From NCBI GenBank assembly GCA_030648135.1, contig JAUSIF010000136.1:1-5604 (forward strand): a stretch of DNA of 5,604 bases, given 5' to 3'. This stretch comes from Xanthobacteraceae bacterium. GTDB taxonomy: Bacteria; Pseudomonadota; Alphaproteobacteria; Rhizobiales; Xanthobacteraceae. Shown here piece after piece: positions 1 to 5,604 of this stretch. The position numbers and the translations under genes were made by a program. The first letter of the stretch is position 1. Each line of letters begins with the position of its first letter. Below the pieces are notes generated by a model. It did not search any database. It was not told the origin of the DNA and saw only the letters and a list, made by a program, of their open reading frames with translations.

Positions 1-2
1 GA

Positions 3-755
3 ACCCCCGCCATCCCACGCAACCTTGTCGGCGATTTCTGGGCTCCGCGCCGGATTGAACGGTCACGTTTCGATCGCCTGTTGGGACGTATCGTTCCACG
101 CCGGCCGACTGATGCGATCGCCGCAGCCTTCGCCGTAGCAGCAGTGGTGGCCGTGCTGGTGAACGCGCTCGCGCTCCAACGATCGCCCCATCCGAAACCA
201 ACGCAACTCGCGCCCGAAACGAGCCAACCGGGTACGATCTCCAAGCGCACCGTACCGGCAGCGCCGGCGCCGGTCGCAGCGCCGGTGCCGCCGCAGCGCC
301 CGGAAATCACTGCAGGCCGTTCCCGCACCGACCTCGTGCTCGATATCCAGCGGGAGCTTGCGCAGCGCGGTTACTACGACGGGGCGGTCGATGGTCTGCT
401 CGGCCCGCGTACCGACCAGGCGATCCGTGATTTCGAACAGGCGCAGGGACTGCGGATCATCGGCGAGCCGAGCGATGCGTTGCTCGGCCAAATTCGAAAG
501 GCCCGCGCGAAATCGGAAATCACGGGTTCGCTTCGTCCGTCCGGCGAGTCGCCCGGGTCGTCCCGAGTTCTGACCGTCCAGCGAGTTCTCGCGCGGCTTG
601 GCTACGGTCCGGTGCGGCTCAACGGGATCTCTGACATAGCCACCCGCGCTTCGATCGAACGGTTCGAGCACGATCGCAATCTGCCTGTCAGCGGCGAAAT
701 CACTGACCGGCTGATACGTGAGCTCGCCGCCGTCACCGGCGCGCCGCTCGAATAG
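3..755 (+). CDS. Membrane-anchored protein with two peptidoglycan-binding repeats (5' end outside the window)
   Basis: The frame is open from the left edge to the TAG at 753-755, giving 250 visible residues. A TTG at 81 could serve as a start, but it has no ribosome site before it. The residues before it are arginine-rich, as expected for a cytoplasmic tail, so I place the true start left of the window. Visible residues about 37-58 are a single hydrophobic span, followed by a Pro/Ala-rich linker (about 75-100). Two PG_binding_1-type repeats follow, at about 109-165 and 187-243. The first carries the family signature (GYYDGAVDGLLGPRTDQAI); the second is degenerate (GYGPVRLNGISDIATRASI). This predicts an inner-membrane protein with a periplasmic part that binds peptidoglycan non-catalytically; no enzyme domain is visible. 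A DUF1491 gene follows after 23 bases, an order I recall from Hyphomicrobiales. Family assignment is fairly secure; cellular role is inferred. Confidence 0.85.
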   Translation, partial: TPAIPRNLVGDFWAPRRIERSRFDRLLGRIVPRRPTDAIAAAFAVAAVVAVLVNALALQRSPHPKPTQLAPETSQPGTISKRTVPAAPAPVAAPVPPQRPEITAGRSRTDLVLDIQRELAQRGYYDGAVDGLLGPRTDQAIRDFEQAQGLRIIGEPSDALLGQIRKARAKSEITGSLRPSGESPGSSRVLTVQRVLARLGYGPVRLNGISDIATRASIERFEHDRNLPVSGEITDRLIRELAAVTGAPLE

Positions 756-764
756 GCCGATAGC

Positions 765-769
765 AGGGG
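765..769 (+). promoter_or_regulatory. Ribosome binding site supporting a TTG start
   Basis: AGGGG lies 9 bases before the TTG at 779. It is the only purine-rich element near the start of the DUF1491 frame, and it sits in the short gap after the preceding stop codon. It therefore decides for the unusual TTG start. Confidence 0.6.
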
Positions 770-778
770 CCACCGGTC

Positions 779-1126
779 TTGCGTCTCAAGAGCGCGATCT
801 GGGTTGCGGCCTATGTCCGCCAGTGTCACCTCGAAGGAGCCTTTGCGGTAGTACGCCGTCGCGGCGCCGAGGAGGCAGGTGCGATCTTCGTGAAGGTTTC
901 GCGGCTCGAAGGCAGCGCCGCGCTATTCGGCCCTGCACCACAAGCGGTTTTCGCGGAAGCACATCCGAGCGAACGCCGTTTCGTCTCTTGCTTGGCTAAA
1001 GGTTTTGTTCCGGAGGCGGATGTGGAATCGCGCATCGCGCGCGAACTAAATTTCGATTCTGATATCTGGCTCATCGAGGTCGAGGATCGCACCGGCCGGC
1101 ACTTCCTCGACATCATAGCCAGTTGA
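779..1126 (+). CDS. DUF1491 family protein
   Basis: The gene encodes 115 residues from a TTG start at 779 to the TGA at 1124-1126. The start is supported by AGGGG at 765-769 and by the N-terminus MRLKSAIWVAAYVR, which matches how I remember DUF1491 proteins beginning. Other family-like stretches are AGAIFVKVSRLEGSAALFGP (about 33-52), the segment around ESRIARELNFDSDIWLIEVE (about 82-101) and the end DRTGRHFLD. There is no signal peptide or membrane span, so it is probably a small cytoplasmic alpha/beta protein. DUF1491 has no established function that I know of. Length and residues look intact. It lies 23 bases behind the peptidoglycan-binding gene and is probably in the same transcript; I see no clear terminator after it. 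Confidence 0.88.
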   Translation: MRLKSAIWVAAYVRQCHLEGAFAVVRRRGAEEAGAIFVKVSRLEGSAALFGPAPQAVFAEAHPSERRFVSCLAKGFVPEADVESRIARELNFDSDIWLIEVEDRTGRHFLDIIAS

Positions 1127-1127
1127 T

Positions 1128-1374
1128 TTAGAGCTTGTTCACGACCGCGCGAGCGGGCTCGGTAGGATGTGTCCGTTTTATACGGCAGCCGCGGCGGATT
1201 TCATTGAAGATCAAAAACGCTTTCTCGGCGGTTGTGCGGGTCATTTTGGAAAGACGCACGGCGATGCCTTTGGGAAGATCGACGCGGGAGGCGATCGCGG
1301 TTGTGTGCGTCGACCACGTCGCGACACGCCAACTCGATCAATCCCCGAATATTCGAATGGCGGGACGCGGACAT
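1128..1374 (-). pseudogene. Possible frameshifted gene remnant, family unknown
   Basis: Two overlapping minus-strand frames each read like protein over only part of their length. Frame one has an ATG at 1374-1372 and gives the protein-like IRGLIELACRDVVDAHNRDRL. It then degrades into Arg/Ser-rich residues and stops at 1203-1201. Frame two is open from 1337 to the TAA at 1130-1128 and gives SRVDLPKGIAVRLSKMTRTT, then AEKAFLIFNEIRRG and a tail ending ARAVVNKL. A one-base shift near 1300-1306 (GCACACAACC on the minus strand) would join them into one chain of about 80 residues. The stop lies 1 base from the DUF1491 stop, tail to tail. I do not recognise the family. It may be a decayed gene, a fragment of a mobile element, or chance. 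Without the frameshift, a 38-43 residue product from an internal ATG or GTG is possible, but no ribosome site is visible. Confidence 0.3.
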
Positions 1375-1430
1375 GGACTTAACGCGACTGCAATTGGACC
1401 GCGAGTCTGCCTTTTTGCGTTAGTAGACTA

Positions 1431-1438
1431 TTAACCAT
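1431..1438 (+). promoter_or_regulatory. CtrA half-site-like octamer TTAACCAT
   Basis: TTAACCAT matches the half-site known for the alphaproteobacterial cell-cycle regulator CtrA. It lies in a short A/T-rich patch about 75 bases before the small gene at 1513. The second half-site of the full spaced motif is not present at the right distance; AACCTAA at 1444-1450 is only a partial match. A single octamer can occur by chance. Confidence 0.25.
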
Positions 1439-1472
1439 GACGGAACCTAACTGGGGGGAGGACCGAGGCAAC

Positions 1473-1488
1473 CTGTCGGTCACGACAG
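1473..1488 (+). repeat. Perfect inverted repeat in the leader of the small gene
   Basis: CTGTCG (1473-1478), a GTCA loop and CGACAG (1483-1488) form a perfect 6-bp stem with a 4-base loop. It ends 11 bases before the ribosome site at 1500. No T-run follows, so it is not an intrinsic terminator. It could be a leader hairpin that modulates translation or stability, or a dyad operator. The structure is seen directly; any function is inference. Confidence 0.4.
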
Positions 1489-1499
1489 AACGCGAGCCC

Positions 1500-1508
1500 G
1501 GAGGAGGG
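1500..1508 (+). promoter_or_regulatory. Strong ribosome binding site
   Basis: GGAGGAGGG lies 4 bases before the ATG at 1513; counted from its first GGAGG the spacing is 8 bases. It is the best Shine-Dalgarno match in the window and the main reason to accept the short reading frame that follows. Confidence 0.7.
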
Positions 1509-1512
1509 CGAC

Positions 1513-1731
1513 ATGGGGACGGTCTACAGATTTCCCGCCGAGCGCGTGCGCGGTGCGCTTTATCCCGCCTTTCGACCTGAACCAGCGGATATCCTCATTT
1601 TGCCGGTGGTGCGGATCGAGCGCGAGGCACTTCCGGACGACGGCCCCGCCGAGCCCGGAATCGATGATGCTTCCTCGGGCGCCGGAAATGGCACCAATGG
1701 CCGCCGCCGGCGACGCTCGCCCCGTACCTGA
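1513..1731 (+). CDS. Small hypothetical protein, 72 residues
   Basis: An ATG stands directly behind GGAGGAGGG and opens a 72-codon frame ending in TGA at 1729-1731. Third codon positions are mostly G or C, as in the neighbouring genes. The N-terminus is MGTVYRFPAERVRG. A short hydrophobic strand flanked by charge follows at about 26-37 (DILILPVVRIER). The second half is acidic and Gly/Ser-rich, and it ends with a run of five arginines. There is no signal peptide or membrane span, and no family I can name. Short Hyphomicrobiales proteins with a similar opening and an L/V-rich strand followed by R-x-ER come to mind, but only from memory. The lipoprotein gene starts 37 bases later, so the two may share a transcript. 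Frames on the opposite strand here lack comparable start signals. Confidence 0.62.
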   Translation: MGTVYRFPAERVRGALYPAFRPEPADILILPVVRIEREALPDDGPAEPGIDDASSGAGNGTNGRRRRRSPRT

Positions 1732-1768
1732 AGCCTGGCGATTCGAATAAGTCCATCGAGCATCCCGC

Positions 1769-2512
1769 ATGCATGCCGGCCCGTCGAAGATCCTCTTCAC
1801 GCTATTGCCTTTGCTCGCGGCCGGTTGCGCGGCACCCGCTGGCGACTTGGGTCGACCGCAACCCTCCTTCTTTCACGACGAAGTCCTGCCTTATATCGGC
1901 AATTTCACCGCCGCGGGTCGCGGCGAACCGGTCTCGCGCGCTCCGCTCACCGACGACGAGCGCCAGTTACGCGACCTCGCCTATGCGATCCTGATGCCAC
2001 CCTACGATCGTTCGGAATGGGATCGGGGACTCGCCGAAATGCGCCGCACGCGCATTTTCGCCAATGACGTATTACCTTTCGACTCGACTGGCTATTCCGA
2101 CGCGCTGCTCGATACCCCCTACCGCTCGAGCACGGCACGCTACGCGCGGATTATCGAAGATATACGCGCCGATACCTTGCGGGCCGATCCCTTCTTCGCG
2201 AATGCGCGCCGGGTCGTCGAAATGGACACCATCCGGGAAAAGAGTCTTTCGCACGTTTCGCGTTTGACCTCCGACGAGCGCGAGATGGCTATGGCGCGGG
2301 TCGTTGAAAATCGCATGCTAATCGGCTGGGTCTATCGGCGGTTCGGAGAACGATTTGTCGGATACCGCCAGGCGCTGGAACGCCTTGTGATTGCGACTCC
2401 TGCCCCGGCGGCGGTAGGAGCCGAGCGCGCTCTGCGCGCATTCGAGGACCGGCTCGCTCGTGTTCCAGTCGTAACACAGACTGCGGCGGTCGGCGGCAAA
2501 GTTAACAAATGA
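1769..2512 (+). CDS. Predicted lipoprotein of unknown function
   Basis: The frame encodes 247 residues from the ATG at 1769 to the TGA at 2510-2512. It has a lipoprotein-type signal: Lys7, a hydrophobic stretch at 8-18 and a lipobox-like AAGC with Cys20. The -3 position is Ala, not the usual Leu. Ala21 after the Cys would fit outer-membrane sorting if the E. coli rule applies. The mature part is charged and probably mostly helical. It includes DDERQLRDLAYAILMPPYDR (about 62-81), a Tyr/Arg-rich part near DTPYRSSTARYARI (about 115-128) and ENRMLIGWVYRRFGERFVGY (about 180-199). I do not recognise a named domain or catalytic motif. The ribosome site is weak (GAG at 1758-1760), which suits reading through from the small gene 37 bases upstream. 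The gene meets the DUF1254 gene tail to tail with 3 bases between. Coding status is secure, function unknown. Confidence 0.82.
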   Translation: MHAGPSKILFTLLPLLAAGCAAPAGDLGRPQPSFFHDEVLPYIGNFTAAGRGEPVSRAPLTDDERQLRDLAYAILMPPYDRSEWDRGLAEMRRTRIFANDVLPFDSTGYSDALLDTPYRSSTARYARIIEDIRADTLRADPFFANARRVVEMDTIREKSLSHVSRLTSDEREMAMARVVENRMLIGWVYRRFGERFVGYRQALERLVIATPAPAAVGAERALRAFEDRLARVPVVTQTAAVGGKVNK

Positions 2513-2515
2513 GTT

Positions 2516-3061
2516 TCAAGACACCGGCGAGCAGATTGACTCGGCAAGGCGTGCCCGAACCGTATCCATTACACCGCGCTCACGAACGAAGGCGCGGATG
2601 AACACGATTCCTTCCATACTTGGCGATTCGACGATGAGGCGATCGGCAGCCGTGATTTCCTCGTCCTCAGGCAGCGCTGCGCGCTGAGACGGTGTCATCA
2701 GCTGGAGATCGATGGCTCTGCGACCGGCGGCGCGATCGTTGATCGCGTAATAGGCAAGGCCATGCCGTGCATAGAATGACACTGAAGTGTAATCGGGTGT
2801 TATCGGCACGCGCACTCTGACCGCGCCATTGGAGAGATCATAACGACACACCGCAGTCGCGAAGGCCGGATCCATGCGCGGCAGAGTCGCCGCGAACGGC
2901 GTGGGGTTTGGTACGAGAACCACCGTATTCGCGGGTCCTAGTCGTTCAAGTCGCGTGAAGGCGTCCGCGAGAGCGAGACGCGGCATCGCGAGCGTGGTGG
3001 TGAGATGCACCAGTCCGCCGAGCACTAGACCCACCGCAACCGGGAGCGCGTAATTTTTCAT
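2516..3061 (-). CDS. DUF1254 domain membrane protein
   Basis: I choose the ATG at 3061-3059, giving 181 residues. It overlaps the stop of the upstream DUF1214 gene as ATGA (3061-3058), a typical coupled arrangement. A TTG two codons earlier is possible but has no better ribosome site. Residues about 4-25 form one hydrophobic span after Lys2, so the protein is probably anchored in the inner membrane with the rest in the periplasm. The body matches my memory of compact DUF1254 proteins: MDPAFATAVCRYDLSNGAVR (about 63-82), then PDYTSVSFYARHGLAYYAIN (about 88-107) followed by DRAAGRRAIDLQL. No catalytic residues are evident, and the family has no settled function. It ends 3 bases from the convergent lipoprotein gene, so any terminator must lie inside that gene's coding sequence; I see none. 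Confidence 0.8.
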   Translation of the reverse strand: MKNYALPVAVGLVLGGLVHLTTTLAMPRLALADAFTRLERLGPANTVVLVPNPTPFAATLPRMDPAFATAVCRYDLSNGAVRVRVPITPDYTSVSFYARHGLAYYAINDRAAGRRAIDLQLMTPSQRAALPEDEEITAADRLIVESPSMEGIVFIRAFVRERGVMDTVRARLAESICSPVS

Positions 3062-3633
3062 GGACAATGCACCTGCGTGATCATGGGCATCTCCACGGAC
3101 TCACCCGAACGGGTTCCAAGACCGACAGGGGAGTCGTAGAGTCGCAGCACGACGCCGATGCGATCACGTCCACCGGTGGGTAGCCAATTGCCGCCGCGCG
3201 CGCGCGGAGCGAGCACGATCTCGACCGTACCGTCGATGTTCCAAACCACCTCGGAACTGTTGAAGCCATAGCGTTCGGCGGCGTTGTCGATCAGCCGCCC
3301 GCGCGAGTCATAGATGGTAATGGTCCAGAAACGTGCCAGTGGAAGACGGCCGGCGATGCGCGTATCGCAGCGCCCATCGAGTCTGGAGCCGCCGTCGTCG
3401 CTTGTGGCTTCGAAGGCGATACCGTCGGCGAGTTCGAGCGGAAGCTCGCCTGAGCGGGCAAAAGCCGCGCGCGCATAGGGATCGGATTCCGCCGTGCCGC
3501 TCTTTGGCCAAGCCGTCCAGGCTCCGATCTGCACGGCGCCGAAACCATTTCCGCGCGCAGACGCAAACCAAGTGAGGCCAAGACCGGTCAAGGTTCCGAC
3601 CGCTAAGGCGATGAGAATGAGGATGACGCGCAC
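3058..3633 (-). CDS. DUF1214 domain membrane protein
   Basis: The gene encodes 191 residues from a GTG at 3633-3631; an in-frame TGA lies about 33 bases upstream and no better start is available. The ribosome site is not obvious. Residues 2-24 form a hydrophobic anchor (MRVILILIALAVGTLTGLGL), so the remainder should face the periplasm. DUF1214 signs are FWTITIYDSRGRLIDN (about 102-117), an RYGFNSSE stretch after it, an acidic strand ending in VEIVLAPRARGGNWLP (NWLP is the clearest signature) and VVLRLYDSP near the C-terminus. In many bacteria DUF1254 and DUF1214 are parts of one larger protein. Here they are two short genes, DUF1214 first, coupled through ATGA. The 78-base gap from the penicillin-binding protein gene on the same strand shows no terminator, so co-transcription is possible. 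Function unknown. Confidence 0.85.
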   Translation of the reverse strand: MRVILILIALAVGTLTGLGLTWFASARGNGFGAVQIGAWTAWPKSGTAESDPYARAAFARSGELPLELADGIAFEATSDDGGSRLDGRCDTRIAGRLPLARFWTITIYDSRGRLIDNAAERYGFNSSEVVWNIDGTVEIVLAPRARGGNWLPTGGRDRIGVVLRLYDSPVGLGTRSGESVEMPMITQVHCP

Positions 3634-3711
3634 GGGGTCACAGAATCCGAGTACTTCGCGATCCGATCACGTGGATTTGGCGTCCATGCTTGGTGCGGCG
3701 AAAGTCCCGCG

Positions 3712-5604
3712 TCAATTGCCTCGAATAGGGGTGACGATATGCGCTTCCGTCTCGGCCGGCGAGGCTAGAGCGGCGCGCCCGGGCTGCGCGGCGATCGGCG
3801 CCGGCGGGGGTGCCTCACGGAGAAGCCGCTCGAGCCGCAAGAGACGCTCGGCGGTGCGCTGGGAGAGCGTGGCCGGGCGCTGCCCCACCGGGGATTCCGG
3901 ACTAGAGGCAACACGCTGCGTCTCCGGCCGCGGCGTAGGGATGTTCTTCAGCCCAGGGACTGGGAGCGGCTCGAGGCCTTGATGGGCATAAGCCATGACC
4001 TTCTGCCAGGTCAGGGCGGGCAACGAGCCGCCCGTCATACGCCGGGTCGGGCTGTAATCGTCGTTGCCGATCCAGATCCCGCAGACGTAGTTGCCGGTGA
4101 AACCCATGAACCAGGCGTCGCGGTAAGCATTTGTGGTTCCAGTCTTGCCGGAAACCAAAAAGCCGTCGATCAAAGCGCGGCGGCCGGTGCCGTTCTCGAC
4201 CGCGTTGCGCAGCATTGTGTTCATGTCCGCGACGGCCTGAGGCGGCAGCACCTGGGTGGGCTTCGGTCCGTCGCGGTCGTACCGCCATACGACTTCGCCA
4301 AGCGGTGTGCGGATTTCAATCGCCGCGTGGGAATCGACCGACTTGCCGCCGCTGGCGAAATGGGCGTAGGCGCGCGTGTGCTCCAGCACCGTGAGGTCGG
4401 CGGCGCCGAGCGGCAGCGGACGGCTGTTCACGATCTCGCTGGTGACCCCCATCTTGCGCATAGTGGCGATGATCTTGTCGCGCCCGACCGCCTCGGCCAC
4501 CCGCACCGCCGGAATATTAATCGAGCGCGTAACCGCCTGCAGCATTGTGACGGGGCCGGCATAGCCGCCGGCGTAATTTTTCGGGCACCAGTTGCCGATG
4601 CAAAGCGGGGCGTCGTTGATGATCGAGGTGGTTTTCCAGCCCTGCATCAGCGCGGTAATGTAGACATAGGGCTTGAACGAGGAGCCGGGCTGGCGCTGGG
4701 CGTCGGTGGCGCGGTTGAACTGGCTCTCGCCGTAATCGCGCCCGCCGACCATGGCGCGCACCAGGCCGTTGGGCTCCATGATCACCATGGCCGCCTGGCT
4801 GGCGCCGTAATCCTTGCCGTATTGGCGGAGCGAGGATTCCACCGCCGCGTCGGCGGCGCGCTGGACATCGGGATCGAACCCGGTGCGCACCACCAGCACG
4901 CGATCGCCGATCTTGCCCACGAGCTGCTTGTCGACGGTCTTCTGCAGGTCGCGGAAGGCCCAGTCGAGATAATAATTCGGCGTATCCTCGTCGCGCCGGT
5001 CGACCGACTTGGCCGGATTGCGGCGGGCGCCGAACACCTGGCCCTCGGTCATGAACCCGGCCTCGACCAGGTTATCGAGCACGATGGAGGCGCGCGCGCG
5101 CGCGGCCGACAGATTGATGTGCGGGGCGAAGCGCGCCGGCGCCTTGAACAGGCCGGCCAGCATCGCGCTCTCGGCGAGGTTCACCTCGCGCACCGACTTG
5201 TTGAAATAATACTGCGCCGCCGCGTCGACCCCGAAGGCGCCGCCGCCCAGATAGGCGCGGTCGAGATAGAGCTTGAGAATTTCCTTCTTGGTGAGCCGGG
5301 TCTCCAGCCAGGTGGCGAGAAACGCCTCCTTCACCTTGCGCTCCAGCGTGCGCTCGTTGTTGAGGAAGAGGTTTTTCGCGAGCTGTTGGGTGATCGACGA
5401 GCCGCCCTGCACCACGCCCTGGGCGCGCAGATTGGCGCCGAGCGCGCGCAAGGTGCCGGGGAAATCGATGCCGAGATGCTCGTAGAAGCGCCGGTCCTCG
5501 GTCGCGACGATCGCCTGCTTGATCCACGGCGAGATCTGGTCGCTCTGCACGAGCACCCGGCTCTGCGAGCCGCGGAGGACGGCGAGGATCGTGTGCCCGT
5601 CGCC
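3712..5604 (-). CDS. Class A penicillin-binding protein, PBP1A-type (N-terminus outside the window)
   Basis: This bifunctional enzyme polymerises lipid II into glycan strands and cross-links the peptides, acting on the periplasmic face of the inner membrane. The frame is open through the right edge, with 630 visible residues; the cytoplasmic tail and membrane anchor are missing. An internal GTG at 5556 is not the start, because conserved sequence (DGHTILAVLRG) precedes it. Numbering from the edge, the GT51 transglycosylase domain carries TEDRRFYEH with catalytic Glu36, GGSSITQQLAKN (67-78) and RKVKEAFLA with Glu93. The transpeptidase domain carries SSFK (Ser308 nucleophile, Lys311), SIN (361-363) and KTGTT (487-491). 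All key residues are present, so both activities should be intact. Cys335 and Cys340 flank a short loop and Cys508 stands near the end of the domain. The last 80 or so residues are Pro/Ala-rich with a short Leu/Arg helix. DUF1214 and DUF1254 genes follow on the same strand. Confidence 0.96.
   Translation of the reverse strand, partial: GDGHTILAVLRGSQSRVLVQSDQISPWIKQAIVATEDRRFYEHLGIDFPGTLRALGANLRAQGVVQGGSSITQQLAKNLFLNNERTLERKVKEAFLATWLETRLTKKEILKLYLDRAYLGGGAFGVDAAAQYYFNKSVREVNLAESAMLAGLFKAPARFAPHINLSAARARASIVLDNLVEAGFMTEGQVFGARRNPAKSVDRRDEDTPNYYLDWAFRDLQKTVDKQLVGKIGDRVLVVRTGFDPDVQRAADAAVESSLRQYGKDYGASQAAMVIMEPNGLVRAMVGGRDYGESQFNRATDAQRQPGSSFKPYVYITALMQGWKTTSIINDAPLCIGNWCPKNYAGGYAGPVTMLQAVTRSINIPAVRVAEAVGRDKIIATMRKMGVTSEIVNSRPLPLGAADLTVLEHTRAYAHFASGGKSVDSHAAIEIRTPLGEVVWRYDRDGPKPTQVLPPQAVADMNTMLRNAVENGTGRRALIDGFLVSGKTGTTNAYRDAWFMGFTGNYVCGIWIGNDDYSPTRRMTGGSLPALTWQKVMAYAHQGLEPLPVPGLKNIPTPRPETQRVASSPESPVGQRPATLSQRTAERLLRLERLLREAPPPAPIAAQPGRAALASPAETEAHIVTPIRGN

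Larger units (their letters stand above)
1127..1512. other. Spacer without an intact gene
   Basis: No frame on either strand is convincing as an intact gene here. The plus-strand frames that open at 1135, 1167 and 1232 lack ribosome sites and read as shuffled, Arg/Gly-rich sequence. The minus strand holds a frame-split protein-like stretch, listed separately. The right third is locally T- and A-rich (about 1409-1436). It carries a TTAACCAT octamer and a perfect inverted repeat ahead of the next gene, so this third is the likely promoter and leader region for 1513-2512. I could not fix a convincing -35/-10 pair. Confidence 0.55.

Noticed and set aside
63..773. Long minus-strand open frame of 236 codons
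   Set aside because: It lies fully antisense to the peptidoglycan-binding gene, which has recognisable repeats. The product is Arg-rich with no family features, typical of a high-GC mirror frame.
1150..1161. CGAGC-GG-GCTCG dyad after the DUF1491 gene as a terminator
   Set aside because: The stem is only about 4 bp with a workable loop and no T-run follows, so it does not look like an intrinsic terminator.
1135..1434. Plus-strand frame of 99 codons in the spacer
   Set aside because: It opens with TTG without a ribosome site, shows no protein-like pattern, and overlaps the better-looking minus-strand stretch.
1437..1580. Plus-strand 47-codon frame from the ATG inside TTAACCATGACGG
   Set aside because: It has no ribosome site, overlaps the small gene in another frame and turns Arg-rich after about 20 codons. 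A leader peptide cannot be excluded but is unsupported.
1480..1800. Minus-strand open frame of 106 codons over the small gene
   Set aside because: It has no ribosome site and no recognisable features, and it is antisense to a frame with an excellent Shine-Dalgarno sequence.
3634..3711. Terminator or promoter between the PBP and DUF1214 genes
   Set aside because: Only short 4-bp pairings such as ATCC/GGAT are visible, with no T-run and no convincing -35/-10 pair.
3902..4288. Minus-strand 128-codon frame inside the PBP gene, and similar frames at 5072-5527
   Set aside because: These are alternative frames of the same strand within the intact PBP coding sequence and lack starts with ribosome sites.

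Overview
The window looks like chromosomal DNA from an alphaproteobacterium, most likely of the order Hyphomicrobiales (Rhizobiales). This rests on the high GC content, the GC-rich third codon positions, and a gene set I know from that group: a peptidoglycan-binding membrane protein next to a DUF1491 protein, and a split DUF1214/DUF1254 pair beside a class A penicillin-binding protein. There is no rRNA, tRNA, CRISPR array or intact mobile element, so the assignment is inference.

Left part, plus strand (1-1126): the 3' part of a gene for a membrane-anchored protein with two peptidoglycan-binding repeats, whose start lies left of the window. After 23 bases comes a DUF1491 gene that starts with TTG behind an AGGGG ribosome site. 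The two look co-transcribed.

Middle spacer (1127-1512): no intact gene. On the minus strand it holds a protein-like stretch split over two frames, which may be a decayed gene. Near its right end are a TTAACCAT octamer (CtrA half-site-like), a perfect 6-bp inverted repeat and a strong ribosome site. These lead into a small 72-residue gene (1513-1731) and then a lipoprotein gene of unknown function (1769-2512), 37 bases further on.

Right part, minus strand (2516-5604): a class A penicillin-binding protein, open through the right edge and so missing its N-terminus, is followed by a DUF1214 gene and a DUF1254 gene. The last two overlap by ATGA, which indicates translational coupling. The DUF1254 gene meets the lipoprotein gene tail to tail with 3 bases between the stop codons.

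Several products act at or face the cell envelope: peptidoglycan synthesis (penicillin-binding protein), peptidoglycan binding, a predicted lipoprotein, and two single-span proteins with periplasmic domains. This is a loose theme and not proof of one pathway. I see no convincing new biological system. The items most worth checking are the frame-split minus-strand remnant at about 1128-1420, the unrecognised small gene with its regulated-looking leader, and the unassigned lipoprotein.
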